Shown here: piece by piece, positions 60,175 through 64,000 of the stretch
How positions within the stretch are numbered: position 1 is the stretch's first letter
Layout of the letters: every line of letters begins with the position of its first letter
Assembly (NCBI GenBank): GCA_951799425.1
Contig: OX637409.1
Location: 23,218,501 to 23,282,500 of the forward strand
Direction of reading: 5' to 3'
DNA: 64,000 nt
Source of the DNA: Ilex aquifolium
Lineage: Eukaryota; Streptophyta; Magnoliopsida; Aquifoliales; Aquifoliaceae
Position numbers and translations under genes: made by a program
Notes under the pieces: model-generated
The model's database searches: none
Seen by the model: only the letters and a program-made list of their open reading frames with translations
Told to the model about the DNA's origin: nothing

Positions 60175-60344
60175 AAAGGGACTAGGAGACATGTAAGTAC
60201 TAAAAAACTTTGATTGTGGAGAAAATATTTAATGTAACGATGATATTATGTTATCAAAAATATGAGACATCATCGATTTTATAAGAATGAGCTTCATTTA
60301 TTTATATTTTTATATATGATATAATATATTTGTATTAATATTAA

Positions 60345-60893
60345 GGGTTAATTGCACTAAAGGTCCCTAAAGTATGAGATTTGTCTCATTTTGGTCTCCA
60401 ATATTTTAATTGCACTATTTTGATCCCTGAAATATTGAATACGTTTCTATATGGTCCCTCAAGCAGACAACGTTCAGATTGCTAACGATTTTTTATCATA
60501 AACTTATCACGTGATACTTAAATATGGGCAAAAAAAAAATAATTTGGATAACTCTACCAAATTTTTACTCAAATTTTGATTAAATAGCTATCCATATTAC
60601 ACAGTTTTAATCACGAGTTATCCAAATTTTTGTCAAAAGCTGTCCATATTACACATTTTTTGTCAAGAGTTACCCAAATTTTGTTTAAGAGCTACCAAAA
60701 TTATTTTATGTTCATATTTAGGTATTACGTGACAAGTTTATGATAAATTTTTTTTAGCAATTTGGACGCTGTCTACTTGAGCGACTATATAGAAACATAT
60801 TAATCCTTCAGGAACCAAAATGTTGCAATTAAAACATTGGAGACAAAAATAAGACGAACCACATACTTTGCGGACCTCCAATACAATTAACCC
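60345..60893. mobile_element. MULE-type MITE with 9-bp duplication
   Basis: TAATATTAA flanks it exactly (60336-60344, 60894-60902), the 9-bp duplication typical of Mutator-like elements. The ends GGGTTAATTGCACTAAAGG and CCTCCAATACAATTAACCC begin a long imperfect inverted repeat that continues through AGTATGAGATTTGTCTCATT / AGACGAACCACATACTTTG. It ends 614 bp before the RFC1 start codon. Confidence 0.8.
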
Positions 60894-61173
60894 TAATATT
60901 AATTGGTGATAACACAAATCATTAACCAAACATTTACTCGTGATCGTGAGCTGTGGAAAAAAATTGATTACTTCAAAACCGCACAAATTTTTGTTGAAAA
61001 TTGATTACGATCGAAAGGCTGAATTTGCAGAACCCCAGTTTTAGTGGGACCCCTCCTTCCTTCCGCTGCAATGAATTGGCAGGGGGTGTTCTTGAAAGGT
61101 CCCTCTAGACAGACTGCAGAATAGCATAAAACCCTCTTGTCTATCGTCTCGTATAAGTGCGACTAACACACTC

Positions 61174-61446
61174 GTAAGTAGCAACGCCTCTCTCTCTCTC
61201 TCTCGTTTGAAACCTGAAATTTTTCGTTCTCAAAAAGATCTTCCAATACTAGGTGAAAAATATTTATTTTTTTTGTTCCTGATCAATTTTTATTTACTTT
61301 TTGGCCGCAAGAAAGTAACTTTTTCTATTGACATTGGTATCCATGAATACGAAACCCTGAATAAAAACCCTAACCCCAAAAATATAAATATGGGTTTTTG
61401 AATATTTTTATATATATATTTTCTGAATTACTGATTGTGTTATACA
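61174..61446 (+). other. possible 5'-untranslated intron of RFC1
   Basis: CTC|GTAAGTAG at 61174 and TTATACAG at 61446 could be donor and acceptor of an intron in the leader, which begins near a CT run (61191-61204). This is inferred from consensus only. Confidence 0.35.
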
Positions 61447-61506
61447 GACAAAACCCAAAGAACGGATTCCAACATTGTAACTTTCAAATTGGGGCAAAGT
61501 TGAGAA

Positions 61507-63569
61507 ATGGTGAGTTGCGGTTAGTAATGAGTTTTGATTACTTAAATGTATAGTTTTCGTATCAAATGCAATTTTGGTGAGTTACGCATTGTAATTGCTC
61601 TTTTCAGTTCCACTGAAAGTTGATTTTTGTTTTTGCTATATGGGTTTTTATTTTTGTTGGTTAGAGAAACGTTAATTTGGTATTTTGTTTGTTTTTGAAT
61701 TAACAGTCAGATATTAGGAAATGGTTCATGAAGCAACATGACAAGGGTAGTGGCAATGGCAGTGGATCAAAGTCCGTCAAACCCACGACGTCGGAGAAGC
61801 CAGCCATCTCGATGCCAGAGAAACCAGTGAGTAATATTGTTCGATTCGTCGTGTTCTGGAAAGCTCTGCTAAGTTTTGTCCTCATTGGTTGCTACTTTAA
61901 CATGCACAGTAGTTATAGAGACAGACAACTGAAGAAAATGCAAGCTAGAAAGAAATTCCTTGTGACTTTGCATTGTTTGCTTCGCTATATTTAAGGGAAC
62001 TTAACTTATGTAATAAGTAAATTCTAATGTTTCTGTGGGTATCTCAGGTGCATGCAGACCAAGAAAGTTCAGGCAGAAGGAAAACTAGCAAATATTTTGC
62101 TACTGATAAACAAAATACGAAAGAGGAGAAAAAAGTGGAGGAACTCTCAGCAAAAAGGAAGGCCCAAAAAGGTAGTGGAGAATTGTCTGGTGATGTGAAA
62201 CCCCCGCTTGGGAAGAAATTTCGTAAAGTCAATGATGACGACGACGATGATGACTTTGTTTCGCCCAATTCAAGTAAGGGGTTAAGTGATGTCACTCCCA
62301 GCAAGAAATTGAAGAGTGGTATGGGTAGGGGCATTGCCAAGAAATTTGTTGTTACAAGTGATGAAGATGATGTTGATTATAAAGATACCAAATCTCATCT
62401 TAAATCTGGTGGAAGAGGTCGTGGTGGAAAAAGTGCATCAGCGGCACCAGTTGGTGGGGGAGGCATGGATATTGATGAAAGTGATGGAGATAATGTTGAT
62501 GATAAAAACACAAAATCTCTCAAATCCAGTGGACGTGGCCGTGGTGGTAGAGGTACTTCAACAGCACCAGCTGGTGGAAGAGGCAGAGGTGGTGGAGGAC
62601 GTGGTGGATTCATGAATTTTGGTGAAAGGAAAGATCCCCCGCACAAAGGGGAGAAGGTCTAGAAATATTTTTCATCATTGAAGTAGTTTATCAGAAATAT
62701 CTTTTTCTTTACATTGTGGACATCTTTTGGTCTCAGGAAGTTCCTGAAGGTGCCCCTGATTGTTTAGCTGGTTTGACTTTTGTTATTAGTGGAACACTTG
62801 ACAGGTAATTCTTTTCATTTTAAAGGGTCGTTCACTATTTTATTGGGAACTGTGTATGTAGATTTGGAGGACAAAATCTTCTTGGTATCATAAGTAGCTT
62901 CTTGCTGGGAAGCTCTTCAATATTAGTTATCGAGTCTGCCTCAAAATAAATGATGAGATCAATTTTTTTAGTGCCATGATAACCTGCAAGTCTAATCTAG
63001 GTCTGTCAATTTCTTTCTTATTTTGCCTAGTTTCCCTATATCTGGAAAAAAAAATTAAATATATGGTTGTATCAACTTGAGTTTGTCTTGAACTATTTTT
63101 ATACTTTCAGTCTGGAAAGAGAAGAAGCTGAGGATTTGATTAAACGACATGGCGGTCGTGTTACTGGATCTGTTAGCAAAAAAACGGTCTTTTCATGGAA
63201 CTCTCTTTTCTTTGCTTAGGTTTGTGGTAATGTATTGGCATGAGATTTACATTGTTTCTTCGCAGAATTTTCTCTTGTGCGATGAAGATATTGAGGGACG
63301 GAAATCTTCTAAAGCCAAAGAACTGGGGTTTGTTAGCTAGCATTAATATATGATATATATCTTGTTTTCATTCTTTCCGTTTTTCTGAGTAATTTTCATG
63401 CCTTCTATTTCTTTGTGTAGTACTACCTTCCTTACTGAGGATGGGCTATTAGATATGATTCGTGCATCAAACACATCAAAAACAGCTGCAAAAGAAGAAC
63501 CAAAGAAACCTGCAGACAAAATGGTTGTGTCATTGCCAAAGAAAAGTCCTCAAAGATTAGAAACAAAGA
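61507..63569 (+). CDS. RFC1: replication factor C subunit 1, 5' part (continues past the window)
   Basis: Large subunit of the clamp loader that opens PCNA and places it on primed DNA. Exons: 61507-61509, 61707-61826, 62048-62656, 62737-62804, 63111-63186, 63266-63327, 63421-63569, joined in frame to 362 residues of about 950 expected. The start matches plant RFC1 (MSDIRKWFMKQHDKG); DIRKWF resembles the PCNA-binding start of RFC1 proteins. Residues about 45-240 are Lys-rich, acidic (a run of seven Asp) and then Arg/Gly-rich (RGRGG). A BRCT domain follows (APDCLAGLTFVISGTLDSL, DLIKRHGGRVTGSVSKKTN, AKELGTTFLTEDGLLDMIR), the DNA 5'-phosphate-binding module of RFC1. The AAA+ and C-terminal parts lie outside. 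The first coding exon holds only the ATG. Donors of exons 3 and 5 are weak (GTCTAG, GTCTTT), but the protein alignment requires them. The exon 7 end (A|GTACGC) is provisional. Confidence 0.9.
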
Positions 63570-64000
63570 GTACGCTCCGAATTACTCCATGCATTAGTTG
63601 ATGTATAGTCAGTTTTCGTCAAAATATTTTATGCTGTCAAACTGCCTTCTTTCTGTTGCTACTTAAGTTTTAATGTTTTGTGAGCACTACATTGTCATTC
63701 TGATATTGGCATATTGATAGGTTTTCGGCCTTTGGCTATTTTTGTTTGACGATGGCTCTAGAGCAAGGGGTAGATGATGTTTCTTATTTTTAAAAAGTGT
63801 TTGTTTTTTGATTGGTTTAGTCTACAAGGCTTATTTATATATATGATTTGCTAGGACAGTTTGAATGTGTAGTGTTGCATCGAGTCCCCAACAATTGCGG
63901 AAACTTTTATCTGAGGTAATTTTTAATGTCAAGATGGCATCTAATTAAATTCAGCAAATAAAAATACAGAGAAGATGATCTGGAATTTGATTTCTAATGA
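63570..64000 (+). other. RFC1 intron sequence to the window edge
   Basis: After the provisional donor at 63570 no further RFC1 exon can be recognised; the sequence is T-rich and intron-like. Confidence 0.5.

Larger units (their letters stand above)
46465..61506. other. 15-kb intergenic region between YAB2 and RFC1, mostly transposons
   Basis: The two genes point away from each other across this region. Elements I can delimit are listed separately. The rest (for example 49910-50740, 51110-51890, 54390-54660, 54870-55770, 59010-59460, 60180-60335) is AT-rich sequence without a gene. At 51740-51800 a short sequence around TCTATTATTCGTCTGTTGTC occurs twice. Confidence 0.55.

Noticed and set aside
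62316-62646. Long overlapping frames opposite and beside RFC1 exon 3
   Set aside because: Shadows caused by the Gly/Arg-rich, GC-biased coding repeat; the RFC1 frame accounts for the conservation.

Overview
The window is nuclear DNA of a flowering plant, most likely a eudicot. It is AT-rich, its genes are split into many small exons with GT-AG introns up to about 7.6 kb, and much of the intron and intergenic space is transposon-derived. The species cannot be named from the sequence. No single frame holds a whole protein, so the gene models below were built by joining exons by hand. In the three named models every join keeps the reading frame and restores a recognisable protein family.

Layout. 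(1) 1290-9455, plus: the last two exons of a small conserved coiled-coil protein of unknown function, separated by a 7.6 kb intron filled with broken Ty1/copia elements. (2) 11890-34642, plus: a complete 13-exon ubiquitin-specific protease of the UBP8 type (DUSP plus split USP catalytic domain, 884 residues, all catalytic residues present). Its large introns carry TRIMs, MITEs, a SINE and LTR remnants. (3) 40457-46464, minus: a complete 6-exon YABBY transcription factor of the YAB2 type (180 residues), convergent with UBP8. (4) 46465-61506: about 15 kb of intergenic DNA made almost wholly of transposons, many with intact target-site duplications. They include a 5'-truncated LINE, hAT, PIF/Harbinger/Tourist and MULE-type elements, a SINE and a solo LTR. 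(5) 61507 to beyond the window, plus: the 5' part of RFC1 (replication factor C large subunit) including most of its BRCT domain.

The named genes do not form an operon or shared pathway: UBP8 removes ubiquitin, YAB2 is a developmental regulator of lateral organs, and RFC1 loads the sliding clamp in DNA replication. The order is still informative. From memory, RFC1 (At5g22010) and UBP8 (At5g22030) are near neighbours on Arabidopsis chromosome 5, which supports both identifications, while Arabidopsis YAB2 lies elsewhere (At1g08465).

The most notable items in the hunt are: a hAT-type element (56198-56985, 8-bp duplication) that carries a fragment of a pentatricopeptide-repeat (PPR) gene and sits inside a PIF/Harbinger-like element; a family of very small TRIM retrotransposons with three copies in one UBP8 intron; a chain of TTA/TAA-targeting elements lying end to end; a G-quadruplex-type G-run directly before a UBP8 splice acceptor; CU repeats directly after three 5' splice sites; and an RFC1 start codon that forms the entire coding part of its first exon.
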